Part shown: one piece after another, positions 12,745-22,979 of the stretch
Layout: each line of letters begins with the position of its first letter
Numbering within the stretch: the stretch's first letter is position 1
From: Kalmusia sp. IMI 367209
Lineage: Eukaryota; Ascomycota; Dothideomycetes; Pleosporales; Didymosphaeriaceae
Reading direction: 5' to 3'
DNA: 64,000 bases
Assembly: GCA_027946365.1 (NCBI GenBank)
Contig: JAPEUQ010000014.1
Location: forward strand, 744,001 to 808,000
Made by a program: the position numbers and the translations under genes
The notes under the pieces: model-generated
Told to the model about the DNA's origin: nothing
The model's input: the letters and a program-made list of their open reading frames with translations, nothing else
Database searches by the model: none

Positions 12745-13480
12745 CATCAAGTGTGGTATTACAAGAAACCATCAACGTACGATCTTGGGGGTTTATACGA
12801 GTGTAGTTGTCATGATGAGATTCTATTTGAACACATTTCTCAACTCACAACGTAATGTTTACACTTCCCAAATCAGTGCCTTCTATGTCCACATACAATT
12901 GAAGAATTGAGTGAGCGCCTACTTGGGAAGAAACGGCTGAACAAAACAGATTAATTAGTATACAATATATAAAGCACAATGCTTGAACCTGAAGGTGGAG
13001 GCAACCGAAAATCCATCATTTTTTCAATTATTTGAAGTTGCGTGTTATGATGTTGACTGAAGTATATGCTACACACTCTACTTCTGATCACATACATGGC
13101 TGAATGGGAGCGAAAGCCTTATCGAATGTATAGCTGCTTAAGGCCGATTGGGAGCATCTACCTACTCGATAAAACCTATCGACCAATTACTTCTACCTGT
13201 AGACCATCACTGCAGCCTGCATTCGTTGTCGATATCAGATATTTTATGCCGCCTCTTCATATGTAAACATTTCAATAGGGCGCACATCCTCATCCATCGA
13301 CTTCACCATGCAAATATCACTTGGTAAGGAGCTAAATTAGGCAGACAAAAGCCTCGATGGGTGTTCATTCTATATGTCTAATGAAAGCCGGCAACTACCA
13401 GGCAGAGTATTACAGTGAAATGGCTACAAACGTCATTATAGTGACATCACGCAAGTGCGAAGTTCGAGCAGCTTTGTCCT

Positions 13481-15880
13481 CTATAGCGTGCTCTCCAAAG
13501 CCAACACCTGGATATTCGCGTTAGCGCGTGTTTTGCAACTTGTTGGGCAGGGGCTTACCATCGCAGTCCTTGCTGGAATGTACACTTGCAAGAAGTTCTT
13601 TCTCTCATTCCACGCAAACGGTGTTGTGAAAAACCTTGTGCTCTCGTCGATGTTCGCATGTCCGCCAAAGTCCTTGCTATCTGTGCTGAGTACAATCCTG
13701 TACGTCCCTTCCTGTTCCACGCCTACACGGTAGTCCGTGAAGCTACTCTGCGGATGGAAGTTGAAAATCCATAGCAGACCGGCACGCTCAAAAACAATGA
13801 CTTTATCGCCCTCGTGCTTGAGGCTAATATATGCTTGTGGCGAGTGCAACCAGCCGTACTTTTCTTCGGTCCACTGCATCTTGCTGTCGAAATTGTAGAG
13901 GAACCGGTACCGCAATAGCTGATCGTCAACGAGATTGAATTGACGCCGAGCGTAATGGAAGCTGTTGTTGTTGCCTTCACGTGGGAAGTCTAACCATTCC
14001 GGATGACCGAACTCGTTGCCTTCGAAGTTGAGGTAACCCTCACCTCCGAGCCCATGCGTGATTAGGCGAATCATTTTGTGCAGCGAAAGGCCCCTAGAGA
14101 TTACAGCTGTCTCCTCAGAGAAGACGGACATGTTGGTGTACATTTCTGCATCGCATAGCCAGAACAGTAGGGTCTTATCTCCAACTAATCTGCGCTTCAT
14201 TAGTAAAGAAACGAATCAAAGAACCTCAAACCTACGCTTGATCGTGGCTCTCAGCATAGGCAATAGTCTTTTCGCCATGACGACGGTTCGTCAAGGTGAA
14301 GACCAAGTTACCCATATCCCAATCAATGTCCTGTTTCTCCTTCAGCCACTTGATGTACAGATCAGGGACTGCCATGGCAAGTCGATAGTCGAAGCCTATT
14401 CCACCAAGCGACAGAGCCACGCATAGGCCCGGCATCCCAGATACATCTTCTGCTATCGTGATTACATCCGGATATAGCTGGTGTAGCATCTCATTGGCCA
14501 GCATGAGATATACTACACCCTCTTCGTCAACACCGTCATTGAAGTATTCATGATAACCACCAGAGAAGCCACTGACGAAGTTAGTGATCGATTCATGAAT
14601 ACGCAGCATCCGACTTACGTTCCAATACCGTGGTGGGTATATAGCATGCTCGTGACCCCATCAAATCGGAAGCCATCGAACTGGTACTCTTCCATCCAGA
14701 AGCGAAGATTGCTAAGGAGAAAACGAAGCACCTCATGATTTCCATAGTTGAAGAGTCGGCTATCCCATAGGTTGTGGCGACCCTTTGCACCTTCGTGGAA
14801 ATAGAGGTGATCGCTGCCATCGAACATGTTCAAGCCGTCCAACACGTTCTTCGACGCGTGACTGTGCACAACATCGAGCAAGACGGTTATCCCCATACCG
14901 TGAGCGGTATCGATCAGCTCCTTCAAATCATCTGGAAGTCCATAGCGACTGCTAGCCGCAAAGAAACTGTTGATCTGATAGCCAAAGCTCGCATAGTATG
15001 CATGCTCCATGATAGCCATCAATTGAATGACGTTATATCCCAAGTCCTTGATTCTTGGGAGGATGTTCTGCGTGAACTCCTTGTATGTAGCTACTTTTGG
15101 GTCGGGTGAGGAAATACCAACGTGTGCCTCGTAGATTCGGGCGCTGGCAGGCTTCGGCGGGCGCTGGTTTTTGAAAACATATCGCTCCTCTTTTGGTGGG
15201 TTCCAGAAGCGTGCATCGTAGACGGGCGAAACGCTGAGCTCTTGCGTCACTCTCTTGATCCACGCTGGAATGCGTTCCTGGCGTGCGTGGTCGTTGGGTA
15301 CGACGAACGAGATCTGCCAGGTCCGGTCAGTGCTGCTCCATTCAGCGCAATGTAAGAAGACAGACTTTTAGCTTTGAATCATGCGGTATCGTTGGCTGGC
15401 CATCTTTGCCAGGTACCGTGACCTCAAAGACGCCAAACTCGTTCTTGGTCATAGGAGTAGCATCGCGGTTCCAGTTGTTGAAATCGCCAATGAGGTATGC
15501 CCGAAGAGCATTGGGAGCCCATTCTCGGTATACGACATCGCCATTGCCCTGTACGTTGAAGCCGTATTTCTCGAACCCCTATGACAGCAATTAGCCGTCT
15601 TCCTCACAGGGTACATGAGGATGCTTGCCCTCGTGAACTTTTCCAGGCCACCTTCTGTGTCATCAATCGTCTTCAGCCATTGTTGGGCTTTGGCGTAGCG
15701 GCTGCGGAGGGCGGGCTTGAACGGTTCGAGGTAAGAGTCGAGCTGGACAATTCCTGTCGAGGCATCAGTCTGAGGAGCCTGCGAGCTCACCGGAGATTGA
15801 GACATACCGGTTCCATCAGTTGGCGCCTGGCCAGCGGGGTTGTCCGTGATGGAATTGGCGGAGGCGTCGTTGAGCCCCAT
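13481..15880 (-). CDS. GLC3: 1,4-alpha-glucan (glycogen) branching enzyme
   Basis: This GH13 enzyme cuts an alpha-1,4 chain and rejoins it as an alpha-1,6 branch during glycogen synthesis in the cytosol. Seven exons on the minus strand are 15808-15880, 15629-15753, 15366-15578, 14619-15313, 14236-14571, 13559-14189 and 13481-13507, giving 699 residues, normal for the family. A starch/glycogen-binding module ([21 protein letters not shown]) precedes the barrel. Catalytic motifs are DVVHSH (about 284), GFRFDGVTS with the nucleophile Asp near 355, TIAEDVSG with the acid/base Glu near 411, and AESHDQA. The second intron (15579-15628) has a GC donor (AGG|GCAAGC) and a CATAG acceptor. The first and last introns are multiples of three without stops, so they look coding at first sight. 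ATG 15880 (MGLNDASAN) is preferred to the in-frame ATG at 15985. Confidence 0.95.
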
Positions 15881-16482
15881 GGCTCGTAGTGAAGCTGGAG
15901 ATAGCGACAAGTTTGCTGCTCGTAGAGGGCGCGATGGGTTCAGTGGGAGAAGACAGGCGATACAAGGCTTTATTTGAGATGCCACAGCAGCTCAGACAGG
16001 TGTTGGAGCAGAAAAAGTGGTTGCGGGGTAGGCCCAATTGCTGCAGTCTGTCGTTCTCAACCAAACGCGAGCTCCTTGTCGGCCGTGCGTCATTGCGCGT
16101 GCAGCCAGCCTAAGGAAGTCGCGTCCTAGCCGCAACGCCACCACTGGGTGGCGGACACGCTGTCGGGCCGGCGAGACGTGCTTTGCGCTCTGAGTAGCCG
16201 CAGGATACATCTTTGAGGCACTGGCAGCTGGGAGCATTTTCGGAGCGAGCTGAATGTCTCTCGGCCAGGACAGCTTCGTGGGGCGGGCGTTCTGATGATG
16301 TGGGCTACGGCCTTATCGGCGGCCACTTGGAGCTGCCCCGCGTGCCAGTGCCCGACGCGGAGGATAGCTCACATCTGCATGTTGCGTGCTTGCTCTTGTA
16401 CCACCGTCGTCTCCCCAAGCTTCCGCAAGACGCCTACGCCTCCGGAGGATCGCAGCTGTCGCTATGTGAGCTTCCTGCAACC
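15881..16482. promoter_or_regulatory. Divergent promoter of branching enzyme and Mcx1
   Basis: About 600 bases separate the two start codons and should carry both promoters and leaders. Open frames on both strands extend in from the flanking genes but lack support. No other feature is seen. Confidence 0.4.
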
Positions 16483-18489
16483 ATGGCCACACGAACCCTC
16501 ATCATCATCTCGCCGCAGGCGCGGGCCTCGTACATAGCATTTGCCTCTATCGCCCGTCGTGCATTCTCCACCGGCAGCACGCAGAAATCCCAGTACAACC
16601 GCTCGGATTTCTCCGGGCAAGGTTTCACCAGCTTCTATGAACCCGACCAACCGACCAGAGGCCCGCTGGGCGGTTCGTCCAGCTCCGGTGTCAGCCGAAT
16701 CACGCCTCGCATGCTGAAGGAGCACCTCGATCAGTTTGTGGTCGGCCAAGAGCACGCGAAGCGGGTACTGTCGACGGCAGTCTATGGCCACTATCTCAGG
16801 ATACGAGAGCTACAGCGGCAAGAGGATGAACAAATTAGGCGCGAGGAGAGAGCCGCCCGGCAGGCACTGTCTCACAGGCATCCCGTAGAAGGTAGCTTGA
16901 AGTTCCATCTCCCTCCCACTGCGCCTCTGCTTGCTTCCTTCTCCGGTCGCGTGGGCAAGGCTAAATATGACAGAAGACGAGTTTCCAGGGCAGCAGAGCA
17001 CCATGCGTGTATATCCGTCCCACGTAACCCCGCCGCCCGACCCTCCGACCTTGTTGGAAGACACCAGTCCAATGCAGATCGAAAAGTCGAATGTGCTGAT
17101 GCTTGGCCCTACCGGTGTAGGGAAGACCCTAATAGCTAAGACGCTCGCTCGTATTCTAGAGGTACCATTTAGCATGTCTGACTGTACACCATTCACACAG
17201 TCAGGATATATAGGTGAAGATGCAGAAAGTTGTGTGCAGAGGCTCCTTTCGGCGGCCAATTACGACGTGGAGGCTGCAGAACATGGAATAATCGTCCTAG
17301 ATGAGATCGACAAGATTGCTGGCGTCAAGATGGCGCATGGCAAGGATGTTGGCGGAGAAGGAGTACAGCAATCATTGCTCAAGATTATAGAAGGGACTAC
17401 ACTGCAAATTCAGGCCAAGGCCGAACGCGGTGGCGGTGGGAAGCCTCCCGGAGCCTCGAGTAGCCCTAACAATCCATTAGACGGGCCGCGCAGTCCAGTG
17501 TCTGGAGTAGGCTCTATGGCCCCCGGTGGGAAGGGTGAGGTGTTTAACGTCCGGACCGACAATATTTTGTTCATTTGCACTGGAGCATTTGTCGGCTTGG
17601 AGAAGATCATTTTGAATCGCAAGGCTAAAGGCGGCCTAGGTTTTGGCGCGCAAGTGCGATCATCTAATCGAGACCAGGGCAAACACGACACCACACTGAG
17701 CGATGCAGACGTAGAGACGTTCAGAAAAGACTTACCAATCTACATACCCTCAGATTCAGAAGCTCCCACGGCGTTGAACGCGCGGCAGACCAAATACCGA
17801 GAAGAAGAGTACAACGTGCTCAACTACGTAGTACCGTCCGACTTGCAGAAATATGGCATGATACCAGAACTTATCGGTCGAATACCGAACACATGTGCGG
17901 TCTCCGCATTGGACGAGGAAGCCTTAGTGCGTGTCCTCACCGAGCCAAAGAACAGCCTTATTAGACAAGAAGCTGCACTCTTCCATGCCGATGGTATGGA
18001 GTTGCGCTTCACCAGCGGCTCTCTACGAGAGATTGCAAGGAAAGCAAATGCCATGGGTACTGGAGCCCGTGGACTGAAAGCTGTTGTCGAACGGTTGCTC
18101 CTTGGAACCAAATTCGAAGCACCTGGTATGTATTTCGATTACAAAGCCACAGGATAAACGTTGGAGACTCTCCTTGTGCGTTCCGTGTATCCATGGGTCC
18201 TGGGGTATATTTGTCTACACTGAGTCTCCAAACTTTTCATTCAGCTTTCGACATTGCGCCCTAACGAACGGCAATAGGAACCACAATCAAACACATACTC
18301 GTCACGCAGGAAGCAGCACAGCTCAAATGTCCCCCGCTCCACTTCCACCGCGGGCAATCGCAGGCTTTCGAAACCACAGCCGCGCAGGAGGAAGATGCGT
18401 GGCAAGATCAGTTGCGCGAAAAGGAAGAACACATATCTTCGATAAGCAGTTTCGAAGAGTACAGGAAAGCAGGTGCTGCTGGGTACTAG
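16483..18489 (+). CDS. MCX1: Mitochondrial ClpX-type AAA+ unfoldase (Mcx1)
   Basis: This is the matrix AAA+ protein of the ClpX family, which unfolds or remodels mitochondrial proteins. In yeast the homologue works without a ClpP protease and stimulates haem synthesis; partners here are unknown. Exons are 16483-16891, 16974-18125 and 18278-18489 (590 residues), with introns of 82 and 152 bp. Seen in order are a mitochondrial presequence (..[16 protein letters not shown]), an [18 protein letters not shown] entry segment, Walker A GPTGVGKT at about 181, Walker B VLDEIDK at about 242-248, a Gly/Ser/Pro-rich insert ([16 protein letters not shown]), and the C-terminal small domain with [15 protein letters not shown]. 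The last exon supplies [10 protein letters not shown] and a Gln/Glu-rich tail ending AGAAGY. No N-terminal zinc finger is present, as in fungal Mcx1. Confidence 0.93.
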
Positions 18490-21065
18490 CTACCAAATAT
18501 CATCTTGTACCAGGTACCAGCACCAGGTTTTCATTTCAATCGCTAGACTCGTTATGGAATGCCTAGCTATAGGATCATCCTCAAAAATGCCAATCGCGAT
18601 CGCTCGTATAGAAGCCTGCATGCAGAATCGATATTCACCTGCAAAAGCCATGCAGCACAACGCAACGCAGCGCACTCCTATCTTACCGGCGCAGTGGACG
18701 CCAGTCAGCGCATCCAATATATAGATATGAAGGCGTGGGATAGGGTCGCCGGAGCGTGCGTATCATGCCATGGTGAATAACGTTCCAGGTCCATTGCTCG
18801 TATTTCGCACACCTCTTAGATAGCAGCACGCGAGATTCCGGCGCGAGGTGTCGGAATGACGCAGGCGGCGTTGCGAGAGCGATGATGCGTGCTCCTCTCG
18901 TACGCGCCCTCCTCCCTGCGTGTCGCAATAAACATCCCGGGTCAGCTCGCGATATCTTGGGGCTTCTAGAATTCTCTCGGACTGCCCAGGGTAGCACATT
19001 CCGCGCTCCCCCTATCGGCCCGCTCCCTGCCACCCATCTCAGGCGTCCCGCCCTCATCTATCCCGTAAACCCAGCCGACCACAACGGGTATCGCGGCATG
19101 CCGCCACGACGCAAACCACCGACGCAAACCGTCCACGTGCGGAGGACGCGAATCCCGACCTTGCACGCTCGCCTAACCTTCGTAGTCTAATTTCCTATTC
19201 GAAGCAGACGAACACGCATCCAGGCGAGATCATGCAGGGCTAGAGAGCCAGCGCCAAAAAAAAAAAAAAAAAAAAAAAAAAGAAGCGACAGACTTTCGCG
19301 GCGAGTCGGAAGATTACCCGGCGGGAACATGGGACAACAACTTGCTTGCCCTCGCACGGGACGCCCTCCAAGTGCCTCACGTGGACGGGAATAATACCAC
19401 ACACCGCCATGTCAGGTGTACTTGCGAGACGACGGACTACGGGTACGGCGACGGGAGGATCGAAGTGCGGCTCTCGAACACCCGTCGAGCAGAAAGGGGA
19501 AAACGGAAGGAGGGCTATGCTATTTTGGAGGATGTGTGCGTGCATGCCGCTGGTGATCGGTCGTGAGGCAGACGCGGGAACCGGTGGTTTACAGTTGCGC
19601 GAAGGAAGGAGCGATGCCGGAGCGAGGCAGAGAGGAAAAGGCTTGATTGAACTTTGCTAGTTCGTTGTTGCTATTGTTGTTGTTGTACGTGGATGGATCT
19701 ACGGCCGGGAAGGATGAGCCGTATAGTATGCTAACTCTTACCTCCCTTTCTTCCCTGTGTGTAGACGGACGGGTAGGCGGGGACACTTGCGCTTTCGGGC
19801 TTCAAAGCTCCCTTACTGTGGATAGTAGGTGTATCTGACTTCCTCATCGCCTCGCGGTGTATCTCCTCGGTCACCAAAGTCGATCCTGCTCCCCTGATGC
19901 TCGACACATTTCTTACAGTGAGATGCCTAGAACGAGTGCCAGAGCGCGCAAAGTGTATTCCGCCATGCACGAGCCTATCTTTTGACGTCCATTTACTGTA
20001 TGGAGAGACACCCGGGTTTCACAGCCCGGGTGTAAGCAAACTCTGCCACTTCCGTCATGTCGGCATCTGCCAGCAACGTATCCACGTGCAGGCAGTTTGC
20101 CTGGCGGTACCACGAGCGCACGGTGCCGATTTTCGCTGTTGCTTGGTCGCGGGAGAGGCGTCTGGCGGGAAGGGAGGGGGCGTGGGTTCGGGGACTTTGT
20201 TTCAGCTCGCTCGCCTTGTAGCGACCATGTCAGCCGCCGAATGCTGATATGAGATGCGAAATGCGAAGCGAGATCGCTTACCAGTCACCACAGATCCACG
20301 CTATGACGGATCCTGCAGAACAAGTTGACACGCGTTGGAGTCGACTTCCTGCGGGAAGCGCCATCTGCGAAGCGGAAAGTCGACTGGCGCTCGCCATGCA
20401 CAGTGATGGAGCGAACAAACTCACATGTGGACCCTATAGTGACACGTGTAGGATTGGGCGTCTTACTCAAACATACGTAGTACAGAAGAAGTGCAATTGC
20501 TCTATAGTACGACCTATCACAGTGCCCAATTGACTAACCAACCTATAGAACCTGTAGCCAAAGGAGACTGCGAAGAAAACATTATGAATGTTACCTCTAC
20601 GATCCCTTGCCGGCATAGAGCCGACCCATAACATATTCCACATTAAAAAAGAGTCTAAAAGGAAATAACGCCGTAGCAAGCCTCTGCTACTATCGCTCTA
20701 TGACAAAAACAAGACAAAAAACTAAGAATGTCAGAAGAGATGTGGCTCGTATTCGACGCCTGTTGTAGGCCAGGTGATGCCCGTGACGGCGCTCAAGTAT
20801 CCGTCGGCGTTATGACCCAGCTTGGAACAAGCGTTGCCTGTATTACTTGCTGATGTTACTGTTGGTAATCCGGTGACCCACGCATCAAACTCCTTCACCC
20901 CACCCCACCAACCATTTGAGAAAGAGAGCTTCCGCCAACGCCTGTGCAAATGCTTATCCCGACGTGCAGTTCCGGACCGGTCTCGGCGCCCGTCGTCCAT
21001 TCCTTTGGTCTCGTAAAAGTCGTCAATAGTGTAAAATGAAATTGAAGAAGGCGCGACACGCGATG
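18490..21065. other. Intergenic, 2.6 kb, with a 26-base poly(A) run
   Basis: This long gap lies between two convergent genes. A run of 26 A residues sits at 19256-19281, and a perfect 9-bp hairpin ACACCCGGG..CCCGGGTGT at 20008-20033. I could find no frame continuing the Spt23/Mga2-like protein with IPT or ankyrin sequence here. No other gene is supported. Confidence 0.5.
19256..19281 (+). repeat. Poly(A) homopolymer, 26 bases
   Basis: An uninterrupted run of A, preceded by GCGCC and followed by GAAGCG. It could be a simple-sequence tract, the trace of a poly(A)-tailed insertion, or an assembly artefact. No matching coding sequence precedes it. Confidence 0.9.
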
Positions 21066-22979
21066 CTACTCTTCCATGTAGAAGTAAACGCACCGCAAAA
21101 GCTTGCCTTTCTTGTTGGGTCCCTGTTCCCAAGTCGGCGAGGCTGGTCGCGAGAGGTTGACTGGGGTTCCTCCGGCCGACGGGGGAGCCGAGTTGAAGTA
21201 TTGATTTGTCTGCGTCTGCGCGAATGACGGATCGGTCTGAAAGTTAAAGTTGAAATTGTCCATAGACTGGGGACGAGGCATGGGAGGCCCTTGAGAATCG
21301 AACAGCTGCTGTGTAGGACTCATCATCGGGGTATCATAGAGACTCTGGCCCCGTTGGTGCCTGGCGTATGTAACGGCATTCGATGACGCAGACGGGCCAG
21401 CGAACGCAGGTACAGGTTGCCGAGCCTGCTGCGACATTGAAGGCATCGATTGGGGCATCGGCTGGGAAATTGAGGAAGGCATCGGCTGAGATATCAAGGA
21501 AGGCATCGGCTGGGAGATGGAAGAAGGCATCGGCTGGGAAATGGAAGAAGGCATCGACTGAGACATTGTAGACATGGCCGATTGTGGGAACGGGGAGTCC
21601 ATTGGTGATACGGAGGAGGCGAAGTGCGACAAGATAGGCGTCGTTGGTTGAGAGTACGCGTTCATGGGCGCAGAAAACGGGTTCTCTGCGTACTGATACA
21701 TTGGGACTACGACGTTGGACTGCCCGTGGAACGGGGGCATACTGTAGTGAGGGATTGTGATACGCCGCGGGATTCCTTCGGGCGCGATTTCCTTGTTCTT
21801 GTGGTCGTCGGTGATGTGGAACACTTCCGACATTTGCTGTGCCAGTAGCGTGTTACCTAACGTGAACGTGAAGATCACTCGGTAGCCCATGGGCGATTTC
21901 TCCTCCTGGTGCCGGCAGTAACAGGCTATCCGCATGGCGAACTCGACCTGTTTAGCACGAGGCGTATAGTGCGCGTCTGCGGGCTCGACCTCCTTGAGCC
22001 TCTTGTGCTCTTTTTCGTTGATCATGATCACCCGGTCGTTCTCGTACTTTGAGAACTCATCTTCGTCTTCGCCACGTTTCTTCTTGCGATCGTAGCGTTT
22101 ACGTTCGCGCTCCTTGCAGCCATCGCAGATGAGCACTTCGCCCCCATTCTGCGGGTGCGCTGGATCATCTTTGTCCAGGTCGGCGATGGCCACGCCGTCA
22201 GGGCGGCGCGGAATGGCTTCGGCGCCCGCGGCTCGCCGCAAAGCTCTGTCGCACTCGTCGGGGTTCTCGACGGCCGTCGCGCATACGATGTGGACGTTCA
22301 TGTCGAGAACACCCCCTTGCTGTTCGATCTCCTGCTTTTCTTCGGCGCTGGCAAAATGCTTAGGTTTTGCAAGCGTCTTGCGTGGAAATCTGATGTGCTG
22401 CACATGATCAAGCGGGTCTATGGTGAGGGTCATTTTAATCTGGGTCTCAGCACGAGTCTTCGTCTTGTCTGGGACCAAGTAGATTTCAGGAGTTTCTTCT
22501 CTGGAGTGTGGCATGACCATCGCATCCTGTGAATCCGTACCCCACGATTCGGCTACGTCCAGCGGGTCGGATCCGGAATTGAACATGGGATCTGCGGCTT
22601 CAGGTGAGCTGTCGGAGCTCTGGTCCCCGAGGAAGTCGCCTGGGGAGCTGGATGGTCGGAACATCAAATCATTGGCAGATGAGGGGCTGTTTCCCAAATC
22701 GAGCGACTCGCCCATTGGGAGGAGTTGGTCGTAGGCGGCGGAGTCAGCAGAAGGCTGCTTTGGATTCCACTGGCCGCGAAGGTCGACGCCCGAGTCGTGC
22801 GTGTTGAGATCATGGTAATATTGGTCGTTGTTAGAAGTGGCGGAAGTGTCGAGTTGTTGTAGTAAAGTGTCGGTTGCGTCTCCCGAGTCGAGTGAGTTCA
22901 TCAGGGGGTCGTAGTCGTGCTGGAAGTAAACACCGTCAGCCGGGTCGTACATGGTGTCAGAATTGGGGGACGGCTCCAT
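21066..22979 (-). CDS. Spt23/Mga2-like N-terminal region, lacking IPT-ankyrin-TM part
   Basis: This is an intronless 637-residue frame that resembles the first half of fungal Spt23/Mga2, the ER-anchored activators of fatty-acid desaturase genes. An acidic, Ser-rich start (PLMNSLDSGDATDTLLQQL) precedes the conserved block: ETQIKMTLTIDPLDHVQHIR, FPRKTLAKPKHF, DDPAHPQNGGEVLICDGCK, ERERKRYDRKKKRGEDEDE, VEFAMRIACYCRHQEE and GYRVIFTFTLGNTLLAQ. A Gln/Pro/Ser-rich tail contains five 8-residue repeats (SSISQPMP type). Family members usually continue past a basic GPNKKRK-like motif into an IPT/TIG fold, ankyrin repeats and a membrane helix. Here the frame reads GPNKKGKLLRCVYFYMEE and stops. A GTGCGT near the end could be a donor, but no continuation was found. 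It may be truncated or a short paralogue. Confidence 0.8.
   Translation of the reverse strand: MEPSPNSDTMYDPADGVYFQHDYDPLMNSLDSGDATDTLLQQLDTSATSNNDQYYHDLNTHDSGVDLRGQWNPKQPSADSAAYDQLLPMGESLDLGNSPSSANDLMFRPSSSPGDFLGDQSSDSSPEAADPMFNSGSDPLDVAESWGTDSQDAMVMPHSREETPEIYLVPDKTKTRAETQIKMTLTIDPLDHVQHIRFPRKTLAKPKHFASAEEKQEIEQQGGVLDMNVHIVCATAVENPDECDRALRRAAGAEAIPRRPDGVAIADLDKDDPAHPQNGGEVLICDGCKERERKRYDRKKKRGEDEDEFSKYENDRVIMINEKEHKRLKEVEPADAHYTPRAKQVEFAMRIACYCRHQEEKSPMGYRVIFTFTLGNTLLAQQMSEVFHITDDHKNKEIAPEGIPRRITIPHYSMPPFHGQSNVVVPMYQYAENPFSAPMNAYSQPTTPILSHFASSVSPMDSPFPQSAMSTMSQSMPSSISQPMPSSISQPMPSLISQPMPSSISQPMPQSMPSMSQQARQPVPAFAGPSASSNAVTYARHQRGQSLYDTPMMSPTQQLFDSQGPPMPRPQSMDNFNFNFQTDPSFAQTQTNQYFNSAPPSAGGTPVNLSRPASPTWEQGPNKKGKLLRCVYFYMEE
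21454..21573 (-). repeat. 24-bp in-frame tandem repeat, about five units
   Basis: Units begin with GGCATCGG or GGCATCGA on the plus strand at 21454, 21478, 21502, 21526 and 21550. They encode the 8-residue unit SSISQPMP and variants in the low-complexity tail of the Spt23/Mga2-like protein. Such a tract can change length by slippage without breaking the frame. Confidence 0.85.

Larger units (their letters stand above)
10871..13480. other. Gene-free stretch with a perfect inverted repeat
   Basis: About 2.6 kb of AT-leaning DNA lies between the ATP synthase beta start and the branching enzyme stop. It contains two identical 116-bp arms in opposite orientation (11288-11403 and 12629-12744, listed separately). 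Between the arms I find no convincing open frame on either strand. The rest should be the ATP synthase promoter and the branching enzyme 3' UTR. Confidence 0.55.
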
